Under the pieces are notes generated by a model. It was not told the DNA's origin. It saw nothing but the letters and a program-made list of their open reading frames with translations, and made no database searches. From NCBI RefSeq assembly GCF_019443285.1, contig NZ_CP080327.1, positions 2,352,001 to 2,416,000 of the forward strand: a stretch of DNA of 64,000 nucleotides, read 5' to 3'. How positions within the stretch are numbered: position 1 is the first letter of the stretch; every line of letters starts with the position of its first letter. Origin of the DNA: Aquisediminimonas profunda (GTDB taxonomy: Bacteria > Pseudomonadota > Alphaproteobacteria > Sphingomonadales > Sphingomonadaceae). Shown here piece after piece: positions 24,106-33,423 of the stretch. Made by a program: the position numbers and the translations under genes.

Positions 24106-24617
24106 AGCGAGGGCGGTATGGGTTTGTTACGCGGCGCGCTGTAGCGGCCATAGAGCGGAAGCGTCGGCTTCTCGCTTCCGCCCTTTGATCCAGACGATGA
24201 TGATCGAAACTGCCCATGCAGCGTTCCGGCGTCCGACGCATCGGACGTGGTTTCGATCAGGCCAAGTGCGACCATCAGCATATGGCGGATGGATGCGATG
24301 TCGCGGCAGGCACTCTTGAGTGCCGCTTCCGTGTCAGGCGACACTTCCAAGGTGCCAAGATTGGCAGCGCGGGCAAGCTGGTTGAGATTATTCCCGAGTC
24401 GCGATTGACCGAGCATGGCGAGCACACTCGCCAGCGCCTTTTGATCCTTCACCGGAAACTTGCCGCGATGACGCGGCGCTGGATTGCGGGAATCGAAAAT
24501 GCGGGAGCGGACATACGCTCCCAGCGATAGACCCGCCGCATCACGTTCAAGCTGCGCCCGTTCCTCAAACGAGAGGCGGAGCGAGAAGGGCGAAGGTGTT
24601 TGGTCGTTCGGCTCCAT
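24102..24617 (-). CDS. MobC-like relaxosome accessory protein
   Basis: A 171-residue protein starting MEPNDQTPSPFSLRLSFEER at 24617; the longer frame begins in the hairpin region and is rejected. The N-terminal RHH-like part (SLRLSFEERAQLERDAAGLS, then LGAYVRSRIF) and the later LGQSRLGNNLNQLARAANLG segment are hallmarks of MobC family proteins, which help the relaxase open oriT. It overlaps the relaxase start by four bases. oriT is expected nearby, possibly in the hairpin segment 24620-24669 upstream. Confidence 0.85.
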   Translation of the reverse strand: MEPNDQTPSPFSLRLSFEERAQLERDAAGLSLGAYVRSRIFDSRNPAPRHRGKFPVKDQKALASVLAMLGQSRLGNNLNQLARAANLGTLEVSPDTEAALKSACRDIASIRHMLMVALGLIETTSDASDAGTLHGQFRSSSSGSKGGSEKPTLPLYGRYSAPRNKPIPPSL

Positions 24618-24638
24618 AGCCTTTCCACAAAGCAAAAA

Positions 24639-24664
24639 GCCCACCCCGCCAGCGCGGGATGGGC
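24639..24664 (-). terminator. GC-rich hairpin with T-run between a small gene and mobC
   Basis: Two 5-bp stem blocks (GCCCA/TGGGC and CCCGC/GCGGG) separated by one mismatch, with a CAGC loop; on the minus strand it is followed by TTTTTG. A good terminator for the 44-residue gene just upstream. Because it lies directly before mobC, it may alternatively be part of oriT. Confidence 0.6.
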
Positions 24665-24669
24665 CTTGG

Positions 24670-24804
24670 TTATCCTTTTTGTCCCGCCTTCCGCTTGGGA
24701 GCGGCAGGTGCATCTTCGTTCAGGCTCGTGGAGCGAAGGATATCGTTCCAGTTGCTCAGAATCTGGAACAGCGCGTTCGAACTTTCTAAGTCAGAGCGCG
24801 CCAT
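24670..24804 (-). CDS. Very small hypothetical protein (44 aa)
   Basis: MARSDLESSNALFQILSNWN with a strong AAAGGAG ribosome site six bases before the ATG, ending in a basic PKRKAGQKG tail. A short helical protein, directly upstream of a terminator-like hairpin and mobC on the same strand. It probably marks the right edge of the mobilisation region. Family unknown. Confidence 0.55.
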   Translation of the reverse strand: MARSDLESSNALFQILSNWNDILRSTSLNEDAPAAPKRKAGQKG

Positions 24805-24910
24805 TTTCTCCTTTTCGTGAATCTGAGAGTCCGCAATCGCGGCTTTACCTGTTCCTGTGTTGGCAGTAGCGGCTCTCGACGGAGGACTGGCTTAGGAAGG
24901 GGCAGGGCAG

Positions 24911-26137
24911 ATGAACTTCGATATTGTGATCGTGGGGGCCGGACATGGCGGCGCACAGGCGGCGATAATGTTACGCCAGCTCAAATTCGAAGGGTCGATT
25001 GCGATCATCGGCGAAGAACCGGAAATCCCATATGAGCGCCCGCCACTTTCAAAGGAGTATTTTGCCGGCGAAAAGCCGTTTGAGCGCATATTGATCCGCC
25101 CAGCAAAATTCTGGGAGGAGAGAGACGTTGCCATGCTGCTTGGCACACATGTCGCTTCGATTGACCCGGATGGTCATGCCGTAACGACGTCTTCCGGCGA
25201 GAGGATTGGCTATGGCAAGCTCATCTGGGCTGCGGGTGGTGCCCCGCGGATGCTGCCGATCCCGGGAGGAAATTTGCCCGGCGTGCAAGGAGTCCGCACA
25301 AGGGCAGACGCCGATGCAATGAAGGCGGCCTCCGAAACAGCAGACCAGATCGTCGTGATTGGCGGGGGCTATATCGGGCTGGAAGCGGCTGCCGTCCTGT
25401 CCAAGTTCGGAAAGAAGGTCGTATTGCTCGAAGCGTTGCCGCGGGTCCTTGCACGCGTCGCGGGCGAACCCTTGTCCCGCTTCTATGAGGCCGAGCATCG
25501 CGCGCACGGCGTCGACGTTCGGCTCGACGTGAAGGTGGAGGCCATTGAAGGCGATCATCGCGCAACGGGCGTGCGCCTAGCGGGCGGTGACGTCATAGCG
25601 GCAGATCTGGTTATTGTCGGCATAGGCATTGTGCCTGCAGTCGAGCCGCTGATTGCTGCGGGCGCAGAGGGGGGTAACGGAGTCCTGGTGGACGAATACT
25701 GCCGCACGTCCCTGCCAGACATTTTTGCAATCGGGGATTGTGCGGCACATGCCAATGATTTCGCAGAGGGCGCGACGATACGGCTTGAATCCGTCCAGAA
25801 TGCAAATGACATGGCCAACACGGCTGCCAAGGCAATCTGCGGCGATGCACAGCCCTATCATGCCGTGCCCTGGTTCTGGTCGAACCAGTATGACCTTAAG
25901 CTGCAGACTGTCGGGCTGTCGACCGGCCATGACGACGTCATTGTGCGGGGTGATCCGTCTGCGCGAAGCTTCTCTTTGGTCTATCTGCGGAAAGGCAGGG
26001 TCATTGCGCTCGACTGTGTCAATGCCGTGAAGGATTATGTGCAGGGCAAGGCCCTTGTTGTTCAGGGCACGCAAGCAACGGCGGCGGACCTTGCCGACAC
26101 GTCACGGCCATTGAAGGAATTGGTCACAGCCGCCTGA
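24911..26137 (+). CDS. FAD-dependent ferredoxin/rubredoxin-type reductase
   Basis: A 408-residue flavoprotein of the ferredoxin reductase class that serves P450 or Rieske oxygenases. It has an N-terminal FAD Rossmann motif [13 protein letters not shown], the [11 protein letters not shown] signature, an NAD(P)H-binding [14 protein letters not shown] near residue 150, the FAD-closing FAIGDCA and the C-terminal [16 protein letters not shown] typical of this class. It converts NAD(P)H to reduced ferredoxin in the cytoplasm. No ferredoxin or oxygenase gene is adjacent, so the partner is elsewhere. This is the first gene that looks like host chromosome right of the mobile element. Confidence 0.9.
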   Translation: MNFDIVIVGAGHGGAQAAIMLRQLKFEGSIAIIGEEPEIPYERPPLSKEYFAGEKPFERILIRPAKFWEERDVAMLLGTHVASIDPDGHAVTTSSGERIGYGKLIWAAGGAPRMLPIPGGNLPGVQGVRTRADADAMKAASETADQIVVIGGGYIGLEAAAVLSKFGKKVVLLEALPRVLARVAGEPLSRFYEAEHRAHGVDVRLDVKVEAIEGDHRATGVRLAGGDVIAADLVIVGIGIVPAVEPLIAAGAEGGNGVLVDEYCRTSLPDIFAIGDCAAHANDFAEGATIRLESVQNANDMANTAAKAICGDAQPYHAVPWFWSNQYDLKLQTVGLSTGHDDVIVRGDPSARSFSLVYLRKGRVIALDCVNAVKDYVQGKALVVQGTQATAADLADTSRPLKELVTAA

Positions 26138-26146
26138 GAACAAAAA

Positions 26147-26172
26147 GGCCCCGGCATTTCCATGCCGGGGCC
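26147..26172. terminator. Bidirectional terminator
   Basis: A perfect 11-bp stem GGCCCCGGCAT / ATGCCGGGGCC with a TTCC loop, an A-run before and AATTTTA after it. It lies between the convergent reductase and receptor genes. Confidence 0.88.
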
Positions 26173-26196
26173 CAATTTTAAGACTGGATACAGGTC

Positions 26197-29196
26197 TTAG
26201 AACTTGAAGCCAGCTGCGATGCCGTAGCGGCGCGGTTCCAGTGTGAAGATGTTCGTGAAGACACCTTGCGACTGATCCGAAACATAGAGGCCAGTTGTTG
26301 AACTGCTGTTTGCCACGTTCTGGATAAAGCCCCGCAGATACCATCTGTCATCGTTGCCGTTCAGTTGGATCTGCGCATTCACCTGCGAGTAGCCCTTAAT
26401 GCGGTTGATCGGGCCGTTGAAGATATTGCCTGTGCTGTCTCCGGTATAGATCAAGTCAACACGCGGGACGAGCGTCATGCCGTTGTTGAACTCAGCCGTG
26501 TATTGCGCACCGACCGACCATTTGAAATTCGGTGCCTGCGGCAATTTGTTGCCCTTGAGGTTGACCGGCACGCCTGTTGCAAAATAGGTGACACCGCCGA
26601 AAGCTGCAGGATTGACACCTGGAATGCCCCCGGCTGCAGCCAATTGCAAGACGCCACAAATACTGTAGGCACCCGTTGCTGTCAGTCCACTATTGGGACC
26701 GAATGGCGAGGTTCCCTGAAGCGGTGCAACATTCGGATTCAATGCTGTTCGAGGCGTAAAGGCTGCGGTGGTGACATTATTGATCACGCCAAGATTGACT
26801 GTGTTCACGAACGCATTGATCCCTGCAACGCTCCCGGTATTTGACCCCACGGCACAATTTGAAGCGTTTGTAATGTCCTTGATTATGACGGCATCGGAGC
26901 GTCCGCCTGACGGGTCACGAGGATTACCCAGGAACTTGTCTGAGGTCACCTTCGTGTGCAAATAGCTGAAGCCCATGTTCACGAGCACCTGACGGCTTGG
27001 CTTTATGATTGCTTCTGCTTCCAGGCCGTAAATATCGGCATCGACGTTATCGTTGACCGCAGTCCGATTGACGATGCGAGCCAACTGAAGCGACTTATAC
27101 TTGTAGTAGAAGCCAGTAAGGTTGAACCGCAATGTTCCATCAAGAAATGTGTTCTTTGAACCAATTTCAAACGAGTCCACAAATTCTGGTGTAAAGCTGT
27201 CCGGCACAGCAAACTGCGGCTGAACCGGCGGATTTATGCCGCCTGACTTGTAGCCGCGCGAATAGGACGCATAGAGGAGATGATTGTCATCGAACTTGTA
27301 ATCGAGAACGGCGCGTCCAGTAACCTCACTGAAAGTCACATTCCGAACCTGGAATGCCTGAATCCCTGGACGGGCCGGGTCAGCATCATATCCGGCAGCG
27401 AATGGTGAACTGAAGGCAGACGCTGAGCCATAAGGAACAAGGAAGTTGGCAAGGGTCGACCGAGCGATGCCACCCTTCTTGTCATGGTTGTAACGAAGGC
27501 CGACCGTAAGCTTCAGCTTGTCGTTGAACTCATAATAGGATTCGCCAAAGATACCGTATGATTTTAGCGTGTTCTCAACGGCGTTGTTTCGGAAGAATGG
27601 TGTGCCGAGGTAACTGGCTGGAAGCCCGGCACCCAGCGCAGTAAACGAGCCAAGCAAGCCTGCGACATAATCGATCGCAAAATGCTGAACATAGTAATCG
27701 CCTTCGGTCACCTTGCTGTCTACATAAATGCCGCCGACGAGGAAGTTGAATTTCCCATCGAAGTTGCTCGTCAAGATGGCTTCACCCGACCACGTGCGAA
27801 CATGGTTGTTCGAACGATCAATTCCGAGCGGAGTATTGGCGCAGATCTTGTGTCCACCAAAAGATCCGGTTCCAGTTGTCTCGGTATCGGATGTGCACAG
27901 CTGGCCATTCGGGCCATTCGGGATGATTGCGGCTGCGATAGGAGCAAAATAGCTGGCAGGCAGACCCGGAATGAGGCCGGCAGCAGCAGCTGCCAGAGTG
28001 TTCAAGCCTGTCGCATATGTGGCGCGATTCGCTACATCCAGCTGAGGATCTTGCCGCGAATCAACTCTGGTCTTTTGATAGAGACCGGTAACCTGAAGCT
28101 TGACCGACCCCAGTTCTTGCTCAAGTCGAGCCTGATATTGCTGCTCATCCGTAAAATATTCAGGCGTAAAGTCCGTACGAACTTGTCTCTTGCTGGCCGG
28201 AGATACCGACCCAGCGTTCGTATCGGGGCCGTAAAGATTGGTAAGGCCCAAGGCAAGCGGTAGAGGGCCGGGGATGCCATTGAAGGACAAGAATTGGCTG
28301 GATGAAAGCACGCCGAAAAAGTTGGTATTGCCATTCGGATATTCATTACCAAGACCGCCGGGTGTGCAACCCATGATGCCAAAATTTGTGTCGCGTTGGC
28401 AAAGCTGCTTGATGCTGCGCAGGCGATCATCGCGTTCGTGGAAATAATAGCCCATAAGATCGATCGTGGTCGTGTCGCTGGGCTGCCACCGGATAGATCC
28501 GCGAATCGCGTATTGATCACGTCCGTCAATACGGGAGCCATCGAACAGGTTCTTCGTATAGCCGTCGCGCTTTTGATAGAAGCCGGCAACCCGTACGCCC
28601 AGCGTTTCGCCAATCGGAAGGTTGACCATTCCTTTTATCTTGTAGGCGTTGAAGTTTCCATATTCGCCATCCCCCGCGGCATGAAAACCTGACATATCTG
28701 GTTTCGCCGTGATAAAGTTGACGACGCCTGACGTCGCATTGCGGCCAAACAACGTACCCTGTGGGCCACGCAGAACCTCAATACGTTCCAGGTCGAAATA
28801 TTCAGTCTCGAACAAGCGCGTCGCGGCCAATGGCGAGCCATTGACGTGAATTGCGGTCGCCGCATCGCAAGAGTTGCCCACGCACAGATCGCCGATGCCG
28901 CGGATCGTGAAGCTGGATCCTGTGAATTGGCCCTTAGAGAAAACGACGTTAGGCAGAGTCAGTTGGAGATCGCTTGCATTTTTGATCTGCTGAGCTTCGA
29001 GTGCTTTGTTATCGAACGCGGAAACCGCGATCGGAACACTCTGCAGGCTTTCCGATTGGCGCTGTGCCGTTACAACAATATCGCCAATCCCTTCTGTGGC
29101 GGTCGTGTCGTCTGCCTGCGGTGCAGTTTGAGCATATGCAGGGTTGGCCACCAACAACGCCATTGCCGTTGCGCCAAGCAGTTCAAGCTTCTTCAT
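26197..29196 (-). CDS. TonB-dependent outer-membrane receptor 1
   Basis: A 999-residue receptor starting MKKLELLGATAMALLVANPA (ATG 29196, GGGAG upstream), with a signal peptide ending near AYAQ. The TonB-box-like segment IGDIVVTAQRQSESLQSV is followed by the plug (RGIGDLCVGNSCDAATAIHV, LRGPQGTLFGRNATSGVVN) and a large beta-barrel ending in FTLEPRRYGIAAGFKF. A cysteine pair in the plug (LCVGNSC) is shared with its paralogue at 30138. Such receptors import siderophores, vitamins or plant-derived compounds; the substrate is not readable. Very similar receptor 2 lies on the other side of folE. Confidence 0.92.
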   Translation of the reverse strand: MKKLELLGATAMALLVANPAYAQTAPQADDTTATEGIGDIVVTAQRQSESLQSVPIAVSAFDNKALEAQQIKNASDLQLTLPNVVFSKGQFTGSSFTIRGIGDLCVGNSCDAATAIHVNGSPLAATRLFETEYFDLERIEVLRGPQGTLFGRNATSGVVNFITAKPDMSGFHAAGDGEYGNFNAYKIKGMVNLPIGETLGVRVAGFYQKRDGYTKNLFDGSRIDGRDQYAIRGSIRWQPSDTTTIDLMGYYFHERDDRLRSIKQLCQRDTNFGIMGCTPGGLGNEYPNGNTNFFGVLSSSQFLSFNGIPGPLPLALGLTNLYGPDTNAGSVSPASKRQVRTDFTPEYFTDEQQYQARLEQELGSVKLQVTGLYQKTRVDSRQDPQLDVANRATYATGLNTLAAAAAGLIPGLPASYFAPIAAAIIPNGPNGQLCTSDTETTGTGSFGGHKICANTPLGIDRSNNHVRTWSGEAILTSNFDGKFNFLVGGIYVDSKVTEGDYYVQHFAIDYVAGLLGSFTALGAGLPASYLGTPFFRNNAVENTLKSYGIFGESYYEFNDKLKLTVGLRYNHDKKGGIARSTLANFLVPYGSASAFSSPFAAGYDADPARPGIQAFQVRNVTFSEVTGRAVLDYKFDDNHLLYASYSRGYKSGGINPPVQPQFAVPDSFTPEFVDSFEIGSKNTFLDGTLRFNLTGFYYKYKSLQLARIVNRTAVNDNVDADIYGLEAEAIIKPSRQVLVNMGFSYLHTKVTSDKFLGNPRDPSGGRSDAVIIKDITNASNCAVGSNTGSVAGINAFVNTVNLGVINNVTTAAFTPRTALNPNVAPLQGTSPFGPNSGLTATGAYSICGVLQLAAAGGIPGVNPAAFGGVTYFATGVPVNLKGNKLPQAPNFKWSVGAQYTAEFNNGMTLVPRVDLIYTGDSTGNIFNGPINRIKGYSQVNAQIQLNGNDDRWYLRGFIQNVANSSSTTGLYVSDQSQGVFTNIFTLEPRRYGIAAGFKF

Positions 29197-29466
29197 TTTG
29201 TCATCTCCCACCGAATTTTACCGATTTTTACGGCCTGACGATGCTTTTTTGCATCTGTTGGCGCTTGTTTGCGAGTAGTTTACGCGCGCGTCAATGCCAG
29301 AATTTTGGAAAAATTGGCCGCTTTCAGTGGGTCGCAGATTGAAACTGTTTAAAATTTGCGCCTGACGTAGCGTCATCCTATGCTTCTGGCGCAATTGTTG
29401 CCAATTTGCATCAGGCTTACGGGAAATATTGTGGCGTAATCCTGCTCGAAAAGTTATCGAACTGTC

Positions 29467-30072
29467 ATGAGCAACTCAGATCAAACCCAAGACTCAGCCG
29501 CCAACAAGCTTCCTGTCCCGCAGGATGTTGCTGAGGCCATCAGGACACTCATTCGCTGGACCGGGGAGGACCCGGAACGAGAGGGGCTCCGCGATACGCC
29601 CAATCGGGTTGCGCGCGCCTGGAAGGAATATTGCCGGGGTTATGCCGAAGATCCCTCGCTTCACCTTTCGCGCACATTTGAAGAGGTGGGTGGCTATGAC
29701 GAGCTTGTGCTCCTCAAGGACATCCCGTTTCAGTCTCATTGTGAGCACCATATGGCGCCGATCGTTGGCAAGGCGTCGATAGCCTATATGCCTAAGGATC
29801 GTGTTGTTGGCATTTCAAAGTTGGCGCGCGTCCTGCATGGTTTTGCCTCGCGCCTACAGGTCCAGGAAAGACTGACGGCAGAAGTCGCCCAGTGCATCTG
29901 GGAGCATTTGCACCCGCATGGGGTTGCGGTCGTCATTGAGGCAACACACGGGTGCATGACGGGCAGGGGTGTACGCACCCCTGGAGTTGCAATGACAACG
30001 TCGCGCCTGCTTGGCTGCTTCCTTGACGATCATCGCAGCCGCAAGGAAGTGCTCAGCCTGATGGGCTATTGA
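29467..30072 (+). CDS. folE: GTP cyclohydrolase I, copy 1
   Basis: A 201-residue enzyme converting GTP to dihydroneopterin triphosphate, the first step of folate and pterin synthesis. Zinc and active-site residues are visible in FQSHCEHHMAPIVGKASIAY and HGCMTGRGV; the family signature GISKLARVLHGFASRLQVQERLT is present (split here across residues ~120-140). It is divergent from receptor 1 and convergent with receptor 2. A second, closely related copy lies at 56405-57019. Two copies suggest separate regulation or a specialised pterin demand. Confidence 0.95.
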   Translation: MSNSDQTQDSAANKLPVPQDVAEAIRTLIRWTGEDPEREGLRDTPNRVARAWKEYCRGYAEDPSLHLSRTFEEVGGYDELVLLKDIPFQSHCEHHMAPIVGKASIAYMPKDRVVGISKLARVLHGFASRLQVQERLTAEVAQCIWEHLHPHGVAVVIEATHGCMTGRGVRTPGVAMTTSRLLGCFLDDHRSRKEVLSLMGY

Positions 30073-30082
30073 ATTGATGAGA

Positions 30083-30116
30083 TCGGGCGCCGAGGGATTT
30101 CTCCAACGCCGCCCGA
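30083..30116. terminator. Weak hairpin between folE and receptor 2
   Basis: TCGGGCG (30083-30089) pairs with CGCCCGA (30110-30116) across a 20-base loop, in the 65 bases separating two convergent genes. There is no T-run, so only a possible terminator. Confidence 0.35.
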
Positions 30117-30137
30117 CTCGGCTCACAGAAAGTCGGG

Positions 30138-33100
30138 TCAGAATTTGAACCCGGCACCAATCCCGTATCGGCGGGGTTCCAATGTGAAAACGTTCGTGAA
30201 CAATCCTTGCGACTGGTCGGCGACATAAAGGCCGGTTGTGGCATTGTTGTTTGCCAGATTCTGGACGAAGCCGCGAATGTACCAACGATCATCCCGGCCA
30301 TTCAACTGAACTTGCGCGTTGATCTGGGAATACCCCTTCACCTTGTTGATCGGGCCGTTGAAAATGTTGCCAAAGCTGTCACCGGTATATGTGAGGTCCG
30401 CCCGAGGAACGAGTGTCATGCCGTTGGCAAATTCGGCAGTGTATTGCGCACCAACCGAGAATTTGTAGTTCGGTGCCTGAGGCAACTTGTTCCCTTTGAT
30501 GTTTACCGGAATGCCCGAATTTTCGACGGTGAAGCTGCCAAACGAATTCAGGACTGTCTGGAGCGGAGCAAATGCGGGATTGAGCGCCGCGATCTGGCCT
30601 CGCGCACCGAGATCAAGAATCTGGCAAACGCTGAATGCTCCGGTCGAGCCAATGCCACTGTCGGCGGGGAAGGCGGTCGGTGCCTGAAGCGGCGCCGAAT
30701 TGACGCCGCCCGCGCCGGGCCTGCTTGCTGTAATCGCGTTGATCACGTTGGAATTGACCGTCGCGACGAAGGCGTTTGCGCCCGCTCTATTGCCGGCAAC
30801 ATTTGGTCGCACGGCGCAGTTCGATCCATTGGTAATGTCCTTGATGATCACGCTGTCGGAGCGCCCGCCGGACGGGTCACGCGGATTGCCGAGGAATTTG
30901 TCGGTTGCGACCTTGGTGTGCAGATAGCTGAAGCCCATGTTCACAAGGAGCGACCGGCTGGGCTTGATGATGGCTTCTACTTCGAGGCCGTAAATGTCGG
31001 CATCGACGTTGTCATTGACCGACGTTCTGGCAACGATCCTGCTGAGCTGGAGCGATTTGTACTTATAGTAGAATCCGGTGAGATTGAACCGGAAGGCGCC
31101 ATTGGCGAACGTATTCTTGGAGCCGATCTCGAACGCATCGACAAATTCGGGCTTGAAACTCTCCGCTACCGCGAAAACAGGCTGCAGCGGTGGGTTGATG
31201 CCGCCCGATTTGTATCCGCGCGAATAGGATGCGTAGAGCAGATGATCGTCGTCGAACTTGTAGTCGAGCACAGCTCGGCCCGTGACTTCCCCAAATTTGA
31301 CGTTCCGCACTTGAAACGGCTGATTTCCGGGCCGGCCGGGATCGGCGTCAAATGTGACAGCAAAGGGCGAAGAGAAAGCGCTGGTCGCATTATACGGGAT
31401 GAGGAAGCTGACGAGCGTAGACCGGGCCGTGACAGATTTCCTGTCATTGTTGTATCGTAAACCTGCTGTCAGCTTGAGCTTGTCGGTAATGTCGACATAG
31501 GCTTCCCCGAAAAGGCCATAAGATTTCAGTCTGAAGTTGGGGGTTGCATTTCGGAAGAATGGTGGCCCGAGATAGCTCGGCGGCAGCCCTGCGCCTGCCG
31601 ATGTGAACGATCCTAACAAACCGGAAACATAATCAATCCCGAAGGCATTCACATAATAATCGCCATCTGTGGTCTTTGAATCAACATAGATGCCGCCGAG
31701 AAGGAAGTTGAACCGCCCGTCAAAATTGCTCGTCAGGATCGCTTCTGCGGAATAGTCCCGGTTCTTGCCATTGGATCGATCAATCTCAAGGGGCGATGCG
31801 GCGCAGATGCGGTGACCTCCAAAGGCGCCCGTGCCGGTTGTCTCGGTATCGGACGTGCAAAGCTGCCCATTCGGCCCATTCGGCGTCAGGGCCGCGGCAA
31901 TCGGGCTGAAATAGGAAGCGGGAATAGGGAACCCCGGTATTGCGCCCGCGGCAGCCGCCGCCAGCGTGTTCAGTGCTGTCGCATAGGTTGCCCTGTTTGC
32001 AACGCTCAGGGTCGGATCCTGTCGGGAATCCACATCGGTGCGATGATAAAGCCCGGTCAGTTGCAGCTTGAACGATCCGATCTGCTGCTCAATCCGGGCC
32101 TGATATTGTTCTTCCTCGGTGAAATACTCGGGATTGAAATCTGTCCTGACCTGCCGGACACTTGAGGGGAGTGTGGAGCCGGCATTTGTATCCGGGCCGT
32201 AGATGCTGCCAAGTCCAAAGGCTGAAGGGATCCCTTGAAACGCGAGAAACTCACGTGATGCCAGGACGCCGAAGAACGTGGAGTTCGCATTGGTCAGACC
32301 GGCATCGCGGCGATTGTTGAGACATCCAAGCACACCGGTCGGATCTCGCTGGCATAGCTGTTTCTGGCTGCGAAGGCGATCATCGCGCTCATGAAAATAA
32401 TACCCCATCAGGTCAACCGTGGTGGTGTCCGTCGGTTGCCAACGCAGCGAGCCTCGAATGCCATATTGTTTGCGGCCATCGATGCGGCTGTTGTCGAAGA
32501 GGTTTCGTGTGTATCCGTCCCGCTTCTGGTAGAAGCCAGCAAGCCGGACGCCAATGGTTTCTCCCACCGGAATGTTCACGAAGCCCTTGAGCTTGTAAGC
32601 ATTGAAATTACCATATTCCGCATCGCCGCCGACTTTTAGGCCTGTCAGGTCGGGCTTGGCGGTAATGAAGTTGACAACGCCGGATGTGGCATTCCGGCCA
32701 AAGAGCGTTCCTTGCGGCCCGCGCAACACTTCGATTCGCTCCAGGTCGAAATATTCGGTTTCGAAAAGACGTGTGCCGATCAGCGGGGATCCATTGACGT
32801 GGATGGCGGTCGCGGAATCACATGTAATGCCGACGCAGAGATCGCCTATTCCCCGGATCGTAAAGCTCGAACCTGTAAAATTGCCTTTTGAGAAAGTGAC
32901 GTTCGGCAACGTGAGCTGGAGGTCGCTTGCGTTTTCGATCTGCTGGGCTTCAAGCGCTTCCGCCGTAAAGGCGGATACCGCAATCGGTACAGCCTGCAAG
33001 CTTTCCGATTGTCTTTGCGCCGTCACGACGATGTCCGTGATGCCTTCTGCGGAGGCATCATCTGCGGCCTGTGGCGCATTTTGCGCAACTGCCGGATTGG

Positions 33101-33149
33101 CTGCCAACAAAGCCATTGCGGTTGCGCAAACGAATTCAAGCTTTCTCAT
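30138..33149 (-). CDS. TonB-dependent outer-membrane receptor 2
   Basis: A 1003-residue receptor starting MRKLEFVCATAMALLAANPA with a signal peptide ending VAQ and a GGGAG ribosome site. It follows receptor 1 almost segment by segment: ITDIVVTAQRQSESLQAV, the plug with LCVGITCDSATAIHVNGSPL, and the C-terminus EPRRYGIGAGFKF. It is evidently a duplicate that kept the cysteine pair in the plug. Differences cluster in barrel loops near the C-terminal third, which suggests different or overlapping ligands. The upstream region is AT-rich with repeated motifs (33270-33315), unlike that of receptor 1. Confidence 0.92.
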   Translation of the reverse strand: MRKLEFVCATAMALLAANPAVAQNAPQAADDASAEGITDIVVTAQRQSESLQAVPIAVSAFTAEALEAQQIENASDLQLTLPNVTFSKGNFTGSSFTIRGIGDLCVGITCDSATAIHVNGSPLIGTRLFETEYFDLERIEVLRGPQGTLFGRNATSGVVNFITAKPDLTGLKVGGDAEYGNFNAYKLKGFVNIPVGETIGVRLAGFYQKRDGYTRNLFDNSRIDGRKQYGIRGSLRWQPTDTTTVDLMGYYFHERDDRLRSQKQLCQRDPTGVLGCLNNRRDAGLTNANSTFFGVLASREFLAFQGIPSAFGLGSIYGPDTNAGSTLPSSVRQVRTDFNPEYFTEEEQYQARIEQQIGSFKLQLTGLYHRTDVDSRQDPTLSVANRATYATALNTLAAAAAGAIPGFPIPASYFSPIAAALTPNGPNGQLCTSDTETTGTGAFGGHRICAASPLEIDRSNGKNRDYSAEAILTSNFDGRFNFLLGGIYVDSKTTDGDYYVNAFGIDYVSGLLGSFTSAGAGLPPSYLGPPFFRNATPNFRLKSYGLFGEAYVDITDKLKLTAGLRYNNDRKSVTARSTLVSFLIPYNATSAFSSPFAVTFDADPGRPGNQPFQVRNVKFGEVTGRAVLDYKFDDDHLLYASYSRGYKSGGINPPLQPVFAVAESFKPEFVDAFEIGSKNTFANGAFRFNLTGFYYKYKSLQLSRIVARTSVNDNVDADIYGLEVEAIIKPSRSLLVNMGFSYLHTKVATDKFLGNPRDPSGGRSDSVIIKDITNGSNCAVRPNVAGNRAGANAFVATVNSNVINAITASRPGAGGVNSAPLQAPTAFPADSGIGSTGAFSVCQILDLGARGQIAALNPAFAPLQTVLNSFGSFTVENSGIPVNIKGNKLPQAPNYKFSVGAQYTAEFANGMTLVPRADLTYTGDSFGNIFNGPINKVKGYSQINAQVQLNGRDDRWYIRGFVQNLANNNATTGLYVADQSQGLFTNVFTLEPRRYGIGAGFKF

Positions 33150-33269
33150 TCATCCATCTCCCGAGGTGGGGCCGACGATTGACGTCGTGCCGACTGCATC
33201 TGCCCGGGCAATCTGCGGGTAAATTAGATAGGCGTCAATGCCTCAAAATGAAATAAAAACGCATAATTT

Positions 33270-33315
33270 AGAATAGTTTATACTCTATTCTGAAGATTAT
33301 ATCTTATATTCTGAA
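33270..33315. promoter_or_regulatory. Repeated TATTCTGAA operator-like motifs upstream of receptor 2
   Basis: AGAATAG (33270-33276) and CTATTCT (33285-33291) form a 7-bp inverted repeat; TATTCTGAA occurs at 33286-33294 and again at 33307-33315, exactly 21 bases (two helical turns) apart. They lie about 120-165 bases upstream of the receptor 2 start in an AT-rich tract, so are candidates for a regulator or activator site. Confidence 0.5.
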
Positions 33316-33423
33316 ATGTAGAACAGTGCCATCGATCCATGCGGGTCAAGTGCTTTACATTGGCGCAGCGATAGCTTCGCTCGAGAGCCAGTTCAAAAAA
33401 TTGATACGTAGTAAAAGGTGTTA

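Noticed and set aside
24815-24840. Possible second copy of the tRNA-Arg core at the right edge of the mobilizable element
   Set aside because: Only GAATCTGAG and a few neighbouring bases match; no T arm or acceptor follows. Judged coincidental.
30207-31460. 417-codon plus-strand frame antisense to receptor 2
   Set aside because: Lies wholly inside a clear TonB-dependent receptor on the other strand; a shadow frame in GC-rich DNA. The same applies to long frames at 46351-47451 and 61783-62799.
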